Positions 36,793 to 50,450 of a DNA stretch of 64,000 nt are shown here, piece after piece (the stretch's first letter is position 1; the number at the start of each line of letters is the position of its first letter). The notes under the pieces are model-generated. The model had not been told where the DNA came from, did not search any database, and saw only the letters and a list, made by a program, of their open reading frames with translations. This stretch comes from Monilinia fructicola (lineage: Eukaryota; Ascomycota; Leotiomycetes; Helotiales; Sclerotiniaceae): the NCBI GenBank assembly GCA_008692225.1, contig VICG01000009.1:868001-932000 (forward strand), written 5' to 3'. The position numbers and the translations under genes were made by a program.

Positions 36793-37959
36793 CTGCAGCA
36801 AAACACTTCGAAAGCGTTGTTACGGGAAGGAAAACCGACTGTGCTTCTACAACAATGTTTTGGCCAGTGATTACTGACAATAGGGATATTGGACCATCAC
36901 TCGAGCGATGCTTTAGGGGTTTGGAAGATGGATCTGCCTCTTTCTTCCGGAGGATCTTTGTAATTTGCGATACCCGGGGAGGATTCATGCGAGGTTTGAC
37001 CTATTCTCATATTTTATCTCACATGGACATGCAATACAGTATTGGCTGGGCCATGGAAGGTCTAAGATGGTTTGGTTATTATCTGCACAAAGGCACAGCA
37101 TCGTACCCTACCTAGGTCAGGCATTTGTACCAGAAACTGCTGTGAAATTTTAGCTAAATTCAGAATACCCTTCAGCTAATCATGAATGATCATAGAAATT
37201 GGTGAGCAAGCATGTGAGACCCAGGTCAAGTAGCTCTGACTGTTTGGAGCTTACGCTAATAGTCAATATAAAGTCTTCTTGTTACCCCAATGGCATTTTC
37301 TGATATTCCTAGGCGACAATAAGTAGGTTGAGAAAGAAATTTAACAACAAGCACTGCACATGAATGTCGTAAGCATAACAACCTCGGGCTGCTGGATATC
37401 GAGAGATTCACGAGATGTATCTTCAGCTTTGTCATTTAGTTATAGTTGTTCCCGTATCAATAAAGTCAACCAATCTATATTCTATCTTTTTAAATCTCAT
37501 ATTAATGAACTTTCCATCCTGAAAGACCAAGCACCATAGCAGAAAAGCTCCATCTATCGACTACTGATCTGCTACACAATGATATATGATAGCCACGTAT
37601 AGCAAACCTTCGAGCTTCAATGTTCATTTACATTTTCTCTACCTCTTCATCATAAATAATGTGGCCGAAGGAGGATAGATTACCACACCTTGTCCCAACT
37701 TGAGATGCTGTAAACTAACGAGGTAATGAAAGTTTAGATCGCTTTGCACCTTGTGCATTTTGAATTACCCAGTTAGATATCAGCCATCACTTGAATGAAA
37801 AAGAAGACGGAGACCTAACTCCGGATTTAGATGAAGGAAGTAAGATAAGTATTCTCCCTTGCAGTTCCCTAATATCAGAGGCACATAAAACGAGCAGATT
37901 TTTCCACATCTGCACCAGTGAGAAAGAAGTCGACATAGTTCTATAACATAATATTATAC

Positions 37960-37986
37960 CACACCCACACCCACACCCACACCCAA
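37960..37986. repeat. (CCCACA)n microsatellite
   Basis: About four copies of a CCCACA hexamer, followed about 20 bp later by a short CATC run. Confidence 0.85.
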
Positions 37987-38080
37987 TCTACCGTATTATG
38001 CACTGCACAAACCATCCATCCATCCACTCACCCAACACCTGACATCCGCCCCCGAAAACCGCACTGAGGATTTTAGTACG

Positions 38081-38112
38081 TTTAAGGTTAAACTCCCAGA
38101 TTGAACCTTAAA
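38081..38112. repeat. Inverted repeat, 9-bp arms
   Basis: TTTAAGGTT (38081-38089) and AACCTTAAA (38104-38112) are perfect inverted copies separated by 14 nt. It could form a small hairpin; no role is claimed. Confidence 0.7.
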
Positions 38113-38705
38113 GTAACCCCGGCCTGGGAAACTTTAACTCTCCGTTCATTCGGGACAAGCCTCCAAACCTAAAACCCACAAGCTTTCGACCCTTAAACTC
38201 AAACGCGCCGAATCTGAACGCTACCGAGTCATTCATGCCTTGGGACTCTCCGTCGAATCATATCATTTGGAGGTGTCTCTCGCGTCGTTTAACATAGAGT
38301 GTCGACTCGACACTGTCGAGGCTGACTGCGGCACTGTAGATTGCGATATAGCTTACCGCACGATGGGAATCACCCACCGTGTTTTACATGTGTTTATTCA
38401 TTCCCCAGTGGCGGTGATTAGATTGAGAAAACGGGACAGGGAAGGGGAAAGAGAGACTTGATAGATACAGGAGATAGATTGCTTTTTGGTCATGAGATGT
38501 GACAGGTCTAGTTTGTCATTGTTTGTGGAAGGGAAGATTTGCTTGGTTGTGTAACTTGTGTCAGTTCTTTCTACATGCCAAGATCTGATGGCCGAGGTTC
38601 AGAACATGGATTCCGATTCTGTGATTTTAATATCGATATCATTCGCAGTCTATACCGTCGAGCTGTAGGTTCCTCTGCAGGTAACCCGATTCTTCCATTT
38701 CTGTT

Positions 38706-38767
38706 CATTTATTTTTTATTTTTTTTATTTTTTAACTTTTTTTTTATTTTTTTTTCTCTTTTTTTGG
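38706..38767. repeat. T-rich low-complexity tract
   Basis: About 60 bp of almost only T with scattered A on the plus strand. Confidence 0.85.
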
Positions 38768-39566
38768 TTTGAACGAAAATCCTAGAAAGGTTCATACTCC
38801 GTATATCAAGGTCTTAGGCTTCAGAGGTTCCAAGGTTAACATGGTAATCGAATCATGCATTAGAATCTACTCCGTAAAATCTAGAGATATTCTGGTTTCC
38901 CCAGAAATCAATTTTAGCTTTGAAGCATCCGATAAAAAGTTGTACTGTTGTTCCTAGCTAATCCCAGCAAACTGGTTACATGTCTTCCAGTCATGAATAA
39001 CTTAGAAGGCCATCATCTGGTTATTCATGAAGTCATCTGTGAGGAAAACTTGTTTGTATTCGTAATTTGCGCAGATCACTGGAACGAACCGTTGAATCTG
39101 TGGAAGTTTGCCTGAACGGCCACTGCAAAAACGGCTGAGCCTTCCTGCTCTAACAATGCCAGGAATTATTTATGTGTTCCAATCACTAGGATGCAGAAGA
39201 CTTCCCATGATCAGAAAAGATGACATGCTTTGGAGCGTAGATATTAGTCGAGAAGAACAGAAAAGTTTTGTATTAAGCATACCATCTCTGTGTACGTTTA
39301 CTTGCAGACTTACGTTGATATGGTTGAACCCTGAGATAGTGATCTTGATACCGTTTATATGAATTGATTTATTCGCCCGTTCATCATCCATATACCCATT
39401 CATAAAGCCATACAGAAGACGGGGAGTGATCAATAACGTCAGTCCGTAAAACACCAATGTATGCGCCGTAGTTCACGCCCAACTCCTCCATCGACTTTCC
39501 TTCACGTAAAATACTTTCCTCGTGTCTCATCCATCACCGTTCATCCACTTTCCCATTCTAGACCAC

Positions 39567-40315
39567 TCACGACATATTCCCTTGGCTGCCCTTTCTCTCC
39601 CAATTACCTGCCTTCTCCCCTCCAGTTCTCTGCTTCTTCATCACCATCGAGGCCAGTATCGAAGCTACTACCAAGCCATCCAACGGGACGACACACACGC
39701 TCAGAATACTCGCCGCTCTGCTCTCCGTACACAATGACCCCCAATGTGGCGCGGTTGACGTACTGATATTTGACCATTGGCAACTCCACGATTGAACCGA
39801 CCATCGTGTCGAAAAGCCCAAGGCATTGAAAGGAATGGCCGTGCTGACTACTGCCGCGACGAAAGCGATGGACAGAGGAACTAGAGTGGGAAGTGATAAG
39901 GGATTTCGCTTTAACTGTCAAAGAAACAATTAGCTTTCGGATAACCCGAAGAAAGTCGCAGGGAACATACGGCGGGAACAATCTGCCCCACAAGTGCCGC
40001 GCAATTCATCACAAAAATTATGACCCCGCAGGCAACTCCCGCAATTGTAGGCGCCAAATCGAAACTCTGAGGCCAGACTGGCAAGTGGAATTCAGAGCCT
40101 AGATGCGTGGAGTGGAAGACGCGGAGTGCATCTGCTGAAGTGGCCATGATTACGAGACCCAAAACGGCGCTGATGGCTGTGATGGCAATATGAGCATTCT
40201 GGGCGATGGTTGACTGAGGACGTGGATTGGAGGATTCGGGAGTAAACTCTTGAAAGTCAGAGGTAACGATAGTGAGTGGCTGTTTTGGTTCGGGAGAGGG
40301 AGATGGGCCTGCCAT
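39567..40315 (-). CDS. Four-helix membrane protein (MARVEL-like topology)
   Basis: Exon 1 is 39971-40315 and exon 2 is 39567-39914, joined across a 56-nt GTATGT...TTTGACAG intron in phase 0, giving 230 aa. The start is the ATG at 40315 (MAGPSPSPEPKQP). Four hydrophobic segments are visible: TAISAVLGLVIMATSA (about 45-60), APTIAGVACGVIIFVMNCAA (about 88-107), PTLVPLSIAFVAAVVSTAI (about 121-140) and AASILSVCVVPLDGLVVASI (about 180-199). The tail is basic and polar. Four helices with short loops and a Pro-rich N-terminus match fungal MARVEL-type proteins of unknown role. Splicing is supported because the third helix appears only after the intron is removed. Confidence 0.8.
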
Positions 40316-43300
40316 TTTTGTTGGGTGGTGGAGGGAGATGGGTATTGACAAATACAAAGATATGAATCGAACGAGGTGAGATTAGAGAAAACAAGCGGTA
40401 AGACGGCGTGAAAGATAATCTAGCGATAGGGAAGGAATTGAAGGTAAGATGAGAAATAGGAATACTCCACAATAAGCACGAAAAGCTGAAGAACAACAAC
40501 GAAAACAAGCGCAAAAATGACGACTGTACAGAGTTAAAGAATTGAGAACTTCAACAGCTACATATACTTTCCATAGCTTCACATCAAACAATAGCAATAC
40601 CTACCGTTCAATAGTTGAATATGCCTTCAACCAACAGAAACGACGAGGAAAACGCTCGAGGAACAAACGCAGCAACATTGCATCCAGATAAGATAGAGCG
40701 TGCCGCCTGTGCATTTTCAATATGCCAATCTGCCAATCATACGGGAAACCCCCAAATCTCTCTCTGGATCATCGCACCAAAATTATAGACTTGCCGTGAG
40801 AATTTGGAATGATTGGCTCAGAATCATTTTCGGTAAAGGTTTCTCAGGGTTATTTCCGGCTGCAGAGGGGCACGGGCGCTTGCATGCAGGGGTAGGCGGC
40901 TATGGGGCTTGAAGTAGACCAATGTGAAGGTTGGAGTGAAGTTTTTTTGTGAAGTTGATAGGGAACAAAGGCGAGTATCTGTTGTTTTTGTGGTTTCGAG
41001 AGATGGTGGTGCTTGCTTGGCTGTTCCTGGCGCGGGATGGTCGTGGAGTTGGGACAAAGTTTTATTGTGTTCATTTCATGTCGCGGATCCATTGACCTTC
41101 GTACGACGTACACTTACTGGTGGGAGATTATGACTTTGGAGAGAGGAAAAATTTGTTCACTTCAGTGGATGGGGAGTATGGAATATATGCCAGGAAATAT
41201 ACATCAGGACAGAGGTGGAAAGTGCTATGAATAGAAGTGATGTTATTGGGTGGGGACAAAATTCAGGGGTAGGTGCAAAATGCGAAATGCGAAATGCGAA
41301 GTACGGTGTACGATATGCGAAGCACGAGATACGAGGTACGAAACACCAAGCACGAGATACGAGATACGAAGCACGAGATTCCGTACGAAAAAACCTTGAC
41401 CTTGAGAGCATTGCGAAACAGCTCTCTCCAAAACGTCATGGGGACAGGTGGAGACTCTGGAGAGTGTGCTGCCCCTGCCTAGCGATTTGATATGACTCGA
41501 GTAGTGAGAGGGAAGTAGCGGGTATGCTTTCGGCGTGATATCACCATATGGATTATCGCGATATCGATTCTTATCAAAATCAGGATTTGAACTTCGCCAT
41601 GGAAGTATTCTTCCTGGCTGGCCCACGTGAAGTGAATCCCACCCCAGGTGTCTTCGAGCCCTCTGCTCACTTCCATGCCATAGAACTACCCTATTCCAAT
41701 TGGTGCAGAAAATTATTGCGCAGCTGCATGCAAAATTTTCATGCGTTGATTTCTGTCTGTTGTCCGAGGGATGGGAGTAGCACTACTAAAGTTCACATCT
41801 GAGGCATTTTATTGATTTGTTCGAGGATAGAGCTTCCTCTGGTCTGAGTAGCCTCGAGCGGTCTATCAGTATCACACATATCAATCTTTGCTCTTGGAAG
41901 TTGAGATGTACCAGTACGGTACCTTGTCGCCTTCTTTAATGCCCTAGTAATCAGATAATGTGAGACATTGAGGATTCTAGAAGGAGAAGAAGAAAAAAGG
42001 CCCGTGGCTGATCCACAAGACGGAAACTAACCGTGGAGATCTCCATTTCCACCATTTACCTGTGTTGTGTTTGTCAACTACCTAGGTACCCTCAGCTTCC
42101 CTGGACCAAGATTGGATTTGAATAGTTACGTGTGTTATCAAGAGAATAATTAACCTTTGAAGGGGGGAGACTCGGGAGAGGGTGAGACCGTGAGTAAGCT
42201 TATTAATATCCATCTTCAAACCTCAAACACCCTGCGCCAAGTCGGGTATTTTAGTCCCGCGCCCCATAATGCAGTCATCCTGCCACCAATGGGAAAGCTT
42301 GAATTTGTAAAGTTTAAACCTTAAGTCAATTACCTGATCCGAGTCCGGAGATGCGAGTACGAATCTGCAGTGTGCGAGAGATCTGCATGGGAGGAAGCTA
42401 TTGTTAATAAATTTTGGCGATCAAAAGTTAGTCCATGTGGGAGGCATCATCATTATACAGTACAGTAGTGTGTCTAGGTAGGAAAAGCTGGGCAAATGAT
42501 ATGACAAGGTGCCATTTTTGAGCTTCTCTTGTTGCCAAGTACCCTTTCGGCATTTCTCATTTTATCTAGATCACATCAAAAGCATGTGACCCCTAGACTA
42601 TTATTCCCGATCATTTCCAATTAAACATCTCCCAAAAAGCTAATTGGAAACCAACCCTATCTATCCAATCTGCCCCATGATGGGGTTGAGCCTTCCTCCC
42701 TACTCTATTACTGTATCTGTTGACTCAGTGTTGAGGCTTGTAAGGAATCACATACGTAACCATACAAAATCCCGAACCCAGTGCCATGTGTGAACTTTTT
42801 CTCTGGCGATCCATTCATAATTGACCGGTGCAAGTGCGGGACAAGACCCATGGCTCAGGGTCTACTTATGACGAACGCAATATATTTTCCGAAATCCATG
42901 ACTACTAATGACTGCACTTTACAGGCGTAGCCTATACGCTAATTCATATTATCAATCGAAGTTTCATCCTGATCGTTCTTAATATGTTTAACTTCGGGCT
43001 GGGCTGAGCTTCTTCGTCCAGAAGCTTCCTCTCCCGGTTCCCCATATGGGACAGCTACCTTTGTTATGTAGCCAAGAATTCATGGGTTACGAATGAAGAA
43101 TGCTCATAATAGGGTTTACCCAGATAGGAAGCAATGAAACCACACCGTCTATTATCCACGAACGGAAATACAACCTAACCCGATTGATTTAGTGCTCGAT
43201 TTTCGAAAATAGACATAGGATTGGAGGAATAAGCAAAGTGGCTGGCTTTTCTATTCAAAACTGTCCACTTGCCCTGCATATTTCGATCATATTTCCGGTA

Positions 43301-44195
43301 TTCCCGTTCACAGGGTCGAAAATTCAATAATGGTTAGTTAGGTAGGCTGAACGTCAGTTTGTTGAGAATTGCGATTAGACCATCTACTCACACAATGTTT
43401 CTCAACTTCGACGCTGAGAAATGTGGACTTTCATCCTAGGATCCATCAAACTAACTTGAACAGGCTAATCAGTCCCCTTCAACTTAATCAGGTTTGGAGA
43501 CTTAGGGATTAGCGAAAAATCGACCAAGAGGCACAAGTTCGGCAGTGGTGACTTCTATGAAGATCTTCGAACAGTTGCCACTTCTATCTGTGGATTGGCG
43601 AGAACCGTCCCAAGATGCCCAAGATCGGAGTGGATATTACTATGGAGACTTTGAATGGGGACCCGTTGTATCCTGATAGTTGGGATGAGTGAAAGTGACA
43701 TAGCCATAATCGTTTCCACAGTTTCACCAGACAAGCGACCTTCCCTAATTAGAGAAACCATAAACATGAGAATGCAGTGGCTAATGTCATGCGTAATTTT
43801 CGGCATTGATTCTTACATTTGCCTGAAAAGGGGCGTCATCAACCTGCTTCATCTGGCAATGCGTATTCGGGGTCATTTCGACCCACACAGATGTGAGCGA
43901 TGACCACAAAGCAATGCGGATGAGCTTTGTATCCTGCTTGCCCTGTGCCTTGTCCACGAATCGCATTCTCGGGAATTGTCATGATAGGTTCATCCAATAT
44001 GGAAAGCAAACAACTGGATGGTTTTGTGGAGGGAACTTTGGACGAAATTCCAAACTTCTCGAAATCGATGATCATCATAAATACCTCGACCTGCTGCTAC
44101 ATGACAGAATCATCCACAACTCACTTTCCTTTCAACTATTCTACCTTCAATCCTACAATCCATCACCCTCACACGATCACTTTAAATAAGTCAAT
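40316..44195. other. Long spacer, no gene supported
   Basis: About 3.9 kb. It contains a degenerate 7-bp tandem repeat (41277-41390) and an ACCTAGGT palindrome (42080-42087). Open frames at 40924-41133, 41548-41802 and 43655-44199 are short, overlap other frames and show no domain. The 100 bp before 44196 is C/T-rich leader of the peroxygenase gene. Confidence 0.45.
41277..41390. repeat. Degenerate 7-bp minisatellite (TACGAGA type)
   Basis: About 15 diverged copies of a 7-bp unit, from GCGAAAT through TACGAGA, TACGAGG and GCACGAG. It generates repetitive frames on both strands that are not genes. A shorter, cleaner array of the same unit lies at 56842-56870. Confidence 0.85.
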
Positions 44196-45202
44196 ATGAA
44201 GCTTAACGTTCTTTCCGTCACAACCTTGGTCTTCGGCTTGGTCGCAGCCAAAAAGAGCCAACAGCCAGTCGATGCTCCTGAAGGCCAATGGGTTGCACCT
44301 GCTAAAGATGCCTGTATGTTGACAACCTATAATATTCTCCCTTACAAGATACTGATATGCCACAGTCCGCGGTCCATGTCCTATGTTGAACACCTTAGCA
44401 AACCATGGTTTCCTTCCCCGCGATGGCAGAAACTTCACCGAGTACAACGTTGTCAATGGTCTCAACCATGGTCTCAACTTCAACAGATCTCTCGGAGCCG
44501 TCATGTTTCAACAAGCTATTCCAGCTAGTCCAAACTACCCCAACGCCACATCTTTCACCCTGTAAGTAGATCAAACTTCCTTTCCCAATCCACCCTCGAA
44601 GACTCGTAGCATGATATCCAGGGCCAACCAGTAACCTTTTATATCAGTAATGATCTCAATGTCCACGGTGTCTTGGAGCATGACGCAAGTCTGAGTCGTC
44701 AAGATGCTTACTTCGGCAACAACCACGTCTTTGACAAGAAGATTTTCAAGACCAGCAAAGCCTGGTGGCCCAACGAGACTATTACCGGTCAACAATTCAT
44801 TGATGCCAAACTTTACCGTCAAATCGTTTCTAGAAACACCAACCCCACCTACAGCTTCTCTTCCACCGTTGAATCCTTCAGCATTGGAGAGTTGGTTGCC
44901 CCTGTTGTGGCTTTTGGTGACAAGCACGCGATCACTGCTAACAGATCGTTGGTCCTCAGCTGGATTGGTGAGTTTTGTGTTTGAAACAATGTTTTATGTG
45001 CTTTGAGCTAACAGGTGGATTTACAGAAAACGAACGTCTCCCAACTGCTCTTGGATGGCACAAACCTACCGAGGAAGTTACCATGGACGACATCTTGTCT
45101 GTCGCAGGTGCCCTCGGAACACACGTTTCTCTCTTGACCGGCAACAAGACCGTCGCCAGCTCACACTCAAAGCGTGCTGGCCACTTTGCTATCCCATTGT
45201 AA
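44196..45202 (+). CDS. Secreted short heme-thiolate peroxygenase (chloroperoxidase family)
   Basis: Four exons (44196-44313, 44366-44561, 44648-44967, 45015-45202) give 273 aa, the length of short-type unspecific peroxygenases. These use hydrogen peroxide to insert oxygen into, or halogenate, organic substrates. There is an N-terminal signal peptide, MKLNVLSVTTLVFGLVAA. The heme ligand motif is RGPCPMLNTLANHGFLPRDG, with the proximal cysteine at Cys44. The distal EHD motif is VLEHDASLSR (Glu115-His116-Asp117), the hallmark of the short group. The C-terminal ENERLPTALGWHKP block is also conserved. Several N-x-S/T sites suggest glycosylation. Splicing phases all agree. It stands isolated, without neighbouring metabolic genes. 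Confidence 0.93.
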
Positions 45203-48200
45203 ACAAGTTTCCTGGTTACTATTCAACATGGAAAGCGGTATTTGGACATTTGAGCTGTTTGCTCAACTTCGACGATAATATGTATATAACAAATGTGGAT
45301 CTTTACATAGGGGATGGGGATGGGAATGAGGATGGAATAGTCTATTGTTCGTTTGCGTGTATTTATTTAGCTTTTAGAATGATTCTTTTGGGGGTTCGAG
45401 CTTTCGATCCCCGACAAATTACTCGCACTTCTCCATGATAAATTAACTCGAAGTGATTCTGTGATATTAATGTGCAAATACAAACGATCATAAGCAGGCG
45501 CTGAAAAGTTGATCTGCAGTTACGAACGATGTGCAAGATAGGCCAATCTGTCTAGAGCCTTTTTAGAGAAGCATGCTTCTCCGAAGTCCACTGATAAATT
45601 TAGTTTTTCGAGATTTGATCCGTTTAAAAAAGTGCAATCTATCTGCAAGGGTCGATGCAATTAATATGCTCCATCTCCTCAAGATATCAAATTTGTTTGA
45701 GAAGATATCTTCTTTAAAGCTCAAGGCTTTGATTTCTGAACAAACCCAAAGTCTGCGTTGAGAAAACTTCGGCCGGACTTCCATGCCAAGGAAGGAAAGA
45801 GCATCTCAAATTTTAAATGGCGCAGATTATTTCCATGATTGCACTGGCAAAACCTCAAAAATATAAATAATGAGTCAAGGTTTCATACTGGACTACTGGG
45901 TCTGGGTCTAATGGCCTGTCCCCCTATAAACTTGTCTACGTACTGAATCGCCACGTAGTTTGGCTCATTGTATTTGAAAGGATCCCCAAAAGACTATCAT
46001 GGTAACACCTCGTCAATATCATCGTATGCAAACTAAGAAGAATACTTTGCATCGTCCTGTTTGCTTGAGCTGATGAGAACTCCCAGAGAGATATGGTTCA
46101 GTTGGTACCAATAGGCCCAGATATTCATACCTAATATACCAACTCAACCGTCATCGGAAATTTTGATGGTGAAGCAGATGATAATAAATACCATCCACCA
46201 AATCATCATCAAAAGCTACCTATACAGTAGTAACCCAGAAATATCTGAGCCAATTCGTCCCGGCTGCTGCGAACTTGCCATGTCGGGGATAAGGCTCTTA
46301 ATATCATGCTAGCATACTCAGTAGAAGAGCGCGCTCCATAAAGAGACAAACGGTAGAAGCCGGTGTTTCGTTGTGAGAAATTGAGAAAATTCGGTTTCAA
46401 TTTCGATTGGCACCAAGAAACTTAATAAAATCATTTTGATTGCATCGACCCCGATTGGCAAATCTATATCGTACCCGGACTAAACACATGTTTGTTGACA
46501 GCTTAAGTTATGCCTAGACTCCAAGGGAAAAAATTATTGATAGAATGTATTAATTTCCACTGAATTTTGGATTTAGGAAGCTACCGAAGTAGTGTCTTAG
46601 ATGTGGGAAGTTGAAGGGATACCTAAATCGATGCGATACCAGTTTAACGTCATGCCTCGACAGGAGAAGCCTTATATTATGTTGATAGTTAAAGTCATAC
46701 CAAGAAATGGAGAAAATCCACTGAAGTGATGACCTAGGTATAGAGTCGGCGAGATATCCTGATCATGACTTCTCACCCTGTACGTACTGTACAGGTGAGG
46801 AAGGAAGCCTTTTTTTGGTCATTATTAGGATCCATAATAAGACGGGGGGGGGGGACGGGTGCTCGACACTCCCCATAAAAGTAGGTGATAGTTCTTGTCA
46901 TATCCAGACGATGGGACGGAAAGTTCCTGTATCCATAAGACCACCAAATAGGCCTAGGTGTAGCTTAATTTCATGCCTAGACAAAGATGGCATGTTAATA
47001 AGCGATTGGGAGTCGGGGTCATATCCAGAAATTTATGAGCGGAGCTAATGAAGTAGTGATTTGGACATGTGCCAAAGAATGCTACATATCAATGTATCGC
47101 ATTACTACAAAGCTGTTAGCATCATCTTCTACTAAATTTGCACGAGTGGACTCATAAATGATGTTGATTTTGAAAGGTGACCATCAGTAGTCATGAAGGT
47201 AAATCAAGGAATTCAAGCCTATCACGTAAGTGGGCTGATAAGAGGGAAGCTGGAATGAAGGCCAGGAGACATAATTTGCTTCAGGTTGGGCTTCTTTCGT
47301 GATGTTTTCGGATGCAGTCTGAGGTCGAATTAATTTGCAAGAATTCTCACTATTCGACTGGCAAATTGTAGTTTTGCATTCGATAATCATAAGCTGGAAA
47401 TGGTGATGGATAGAAAGTTGATGGAAAGCGTATTAGCTCAATCAATGTATCTCGAAAGACGGATGAAAGGATACAGATGGAACAAATTCCTCGCCAATGG
47501 AAGCTACGAAAGTCTTGATAAGCTGTGGGCTATTTGCCACATTTGGTAAAGTTGTTTTTTAGATATGAAAGTTCTCGTAGTGATATCCAGATTACTTTTA
47601 TTGTCGGGAGAAGAAAGTGCAGGGCATCATCCGTCAAAGTCTTTCGTTTCAAAGGTAAATGGTATGTCATGCCCAGAACCGGGAAACTCACTTACCAATT
47701 GGAGCTTGTTGAAATCAGGAAAATATCGGGCGATGAAGCAAGTGTGTAAAATATTGAGTATCGACTGACTCTCCTTGGGATGTTGGGTCTCTGGTAAGAA
47801 GATAGTTCAATTACCTGCAGTAAGCTGATTGCCAGTAAAGCTTGTAAAATTTGTGTCTTGAAGGTAGTATGTTGCGTAACCACAGCATACAAAACTTTTT
47901 GGTAGTAGTTTAATGTCATCTCAAGACAAATATCGTGGTCGTGGCGGTATTTGTTAACTCGTTGAAATTGTTTGAGTGTGGCTTCTGTCCGTATTCGGAA
48001 TTGCATCATGACTACAAGTCCCTGCAATTTTATTCGACCTCACTGAATGGAGACCGTTGATTCTAGAGATGAGGTTTTGAATCTCAGCCAAACGTCGTAC
48101 GTAATATGTAATATGTCTATTCGTAGGTTTGTTGTCTGCATATTTGATTAGTCATAAGGCTTTGATGAACTGGTTGAAATATTAGCTGAGACTTACGCAG

Positions 48201-48681
48201 ATAGAGAACATAACCCTTGACGTAACATCAGAGGATGGGGCATCAAACGGAACCTTCTTTTCCTTGGTATGAAGTCTCTACTTGCCTCCCCAGTCAATTT
48301 TAGATCGTAAAATCTGTTCAAGGTTTTAGATATGCCTAGATACAAAGCATAGTCGTAATTCTCCATCGAGAAACCGGCAACATCTTGATTTCACAGAAGA
48401 GGTGTATAAAGCTCTGCCATGCAGTTGCATAGTGATGAGATGGAGGCAAGAAATACTATTATTTGCATATTAGAATTGAAAATTGGTATGTAAATCCAGA
48501 TTGAAGTCTAGTCAACTTTGACAGTTGAAGGAAGAAGTGGGGTAAGATGTGCTCAAGTATTGCGGCATGGAAAGTCAAACATACCTTGGTCTGTAGCACA
48601 AAACACATACAGCAGTGTCATCATTTTAGCCATAACGCGAATATTGATTGAATTCCACTTTCAGTTCAACATCGTGGATTT

Positions 48682-49099
48682 TTAGAATAGAAAACCAGAA
48701 CTTGGAAGGTTATGCGTGGCATAGAATCTTTGGAACAGCAGATAGTGATCTTTCTGCACTCGAGACGAATCTTTGCCTGCCGCTTGGAACGCTTTACTGC
48801 AACTCTGAGTAAATATGATCAAACATGGGGTTGTGGAAGATTTAAGAAGAGCAGCTAGGATGATGGTTCTTAGCAATTACTCGAAGTATGGCTCTTCGAG
48901 TCTTCCGTATCTCTATTTGTCTCCATCCTGTTCCTGCAGTTGTTGAGACTTCAAATCTATTGATTTTGTTCTCTTGGTACAAGGATGGAGGAAACATGGT
49001 GAGCGCGATGCTTCTAATCAAAAAAGAGTGTGGTGAAGTAAAAGCCGATGAAAACCAGACTTGCTCGACAAACTCTTGAGTATCCATATTAGCATTCAT
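48682..49099 (-). CDS. Candidate hypothetical protein, two exons
   Basis: The frame begins MNANMDTQEFVEQVWFSSAF, directly after an acceptor-like TTGTTCACAG, so an upstream exon may exist. A phase-0 intron from GTAATT (after RRAILR) to ACTCAG would join it to SCSKAFQAAGKDSSRVQKDH, with a stop at 48682. The two pieces are protein-like, but I recognise no domain. Low confidence. Confidence 0.22.
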
Positions 49100-50450
49100 C
49101 TGTGAACAAAATTCAATTTTAGCTTGTCAACTGAATGGTAATCTTGAGAAATATTAGGAGTGAGAGAGGGTTAGGAGTTGAAATTGGGAGTGGTGGATAA
49201 CTCACTTCCTCCTCGCCAGAGTAGCCAACGGCTGGAGCGGTGTAATTAAGCGGCAGATATATACTTCGGCGGAAGGGAGAAGACTACAAATTTACAACTT
49301 TGTTCCATGCCAAACAAAGTCTGTAAAAATAAATGAAGATAATGGGGAGATCGGGACCAGTATCTTGCATCTGATCATGAAAATTTTCAAATTTTCAGTC
49401 CCAGAAATATTACCTACGCCCACCCCACAAGCAGAGGTTCACACACAAGATACCATATATATTTTTAAGTTTGCGCATCTCCTTCACCAAACATATCTCC
49501 GTGGTACAGTGGTATACGCCTCCACCTACATCATAGTAATCGGGCCCCTCTCAATCGGGGCAACAAGGGGACACTTTGTCACAGTCTCTCTATATAGTAC
49601 GATGTTGATTGGGATTCTAGGGGTGCTTGCACCTCCACCTGAATTTTGCCCTTTTCTTCTTCTTTTTTTCTTTTGGCTTCTGAAGATATATATTTTTGAT
49701 TCGGTTGGCTGAAAGAACTTAAGGAGCCCTGCTTTGTGAAGCCACACATTATTCGCTGAACGTTCCAAGGTTATACAAATTGATATCAAAAGGATTACTA
49801 GACAGTACCTGGGTATCCATGTATATTGATGCAGTTGCTGTAAGCTATTCATGATGTTTGTGTTGTTTGAGCGCCAAATGTTTCTTGATACTGATGACAC
49901 TAATATCAGAACATTACTGTACTTCTAGTCAAGTATTCTCGACAGTCTGCTGGACAAGAGGCACACAAATGCTTCAATCGAAAACCTTTACTATATCTTT
50001 AAACCTAAAAGAATGCTGATCACTTCAAGGTAGTCCTTATAAATCAGAAAGCGGAGTTTTGTTGGGTAGTGGATACGAGAGAAGTAAAGTGATGATTAAA
50101 GTAGAATCAATTGTTGAATCTTCGAGCGTTTTGTGTGATTTTCGTGTTTATTGTAACCTATGCTAGAGTATGTTAATGGATTCGGCATTTATGATTCTGC
50201 TGATTCTTTATCAAAATTGCGAGAAGACCAATGTCACACTCACAGTTCGGTGCTGTCAATATCCATTCTGATCATTGCTTCAAAGTTGATCGCCTGCGAT
50301 GATCACACCACAAGATTACCGCTTTAAGAGTAGTGACAACATGATTCAAACTGGAAATCAAAAATTATTCAAAACATACTTTCCGCGAGCTCAAACTGCC
50401 GAATGAAGAAATCGATGTACAGAGTTGGAGGGGATGATAGAAAGAAACAG

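Larger units (their letters stand above)
36793..39566. other. Long spacer with simple repeats
   Basis: About 2.8 kb. It holds a CCCACA array (37960-37986), a 9-bp inverted repeat (38081-38112), an A/T-rich tract (38706-38767) and an ACCTAGGT palindrome (37110-37117). The frame at 38240-38461 (MGLSVESYHLEVSLASF...) is weakly protein-like but unsupported. No gene is called. Confidence 0.45.

Noticed and set aside
41215..41626. Repetitive frames on both strands (YEVR-like or SYLVLG-like)
   Set aside because: Encoded by the degenerate 7-bp minisatellite, with no start context or flanking coding sequence.
45390..45420. GGGGGTTCGAGC...TTCGATCCCC, tRNA arm-like
   Set aside because: It is a short self-complementary stretch without a tRNA cloverleaf.
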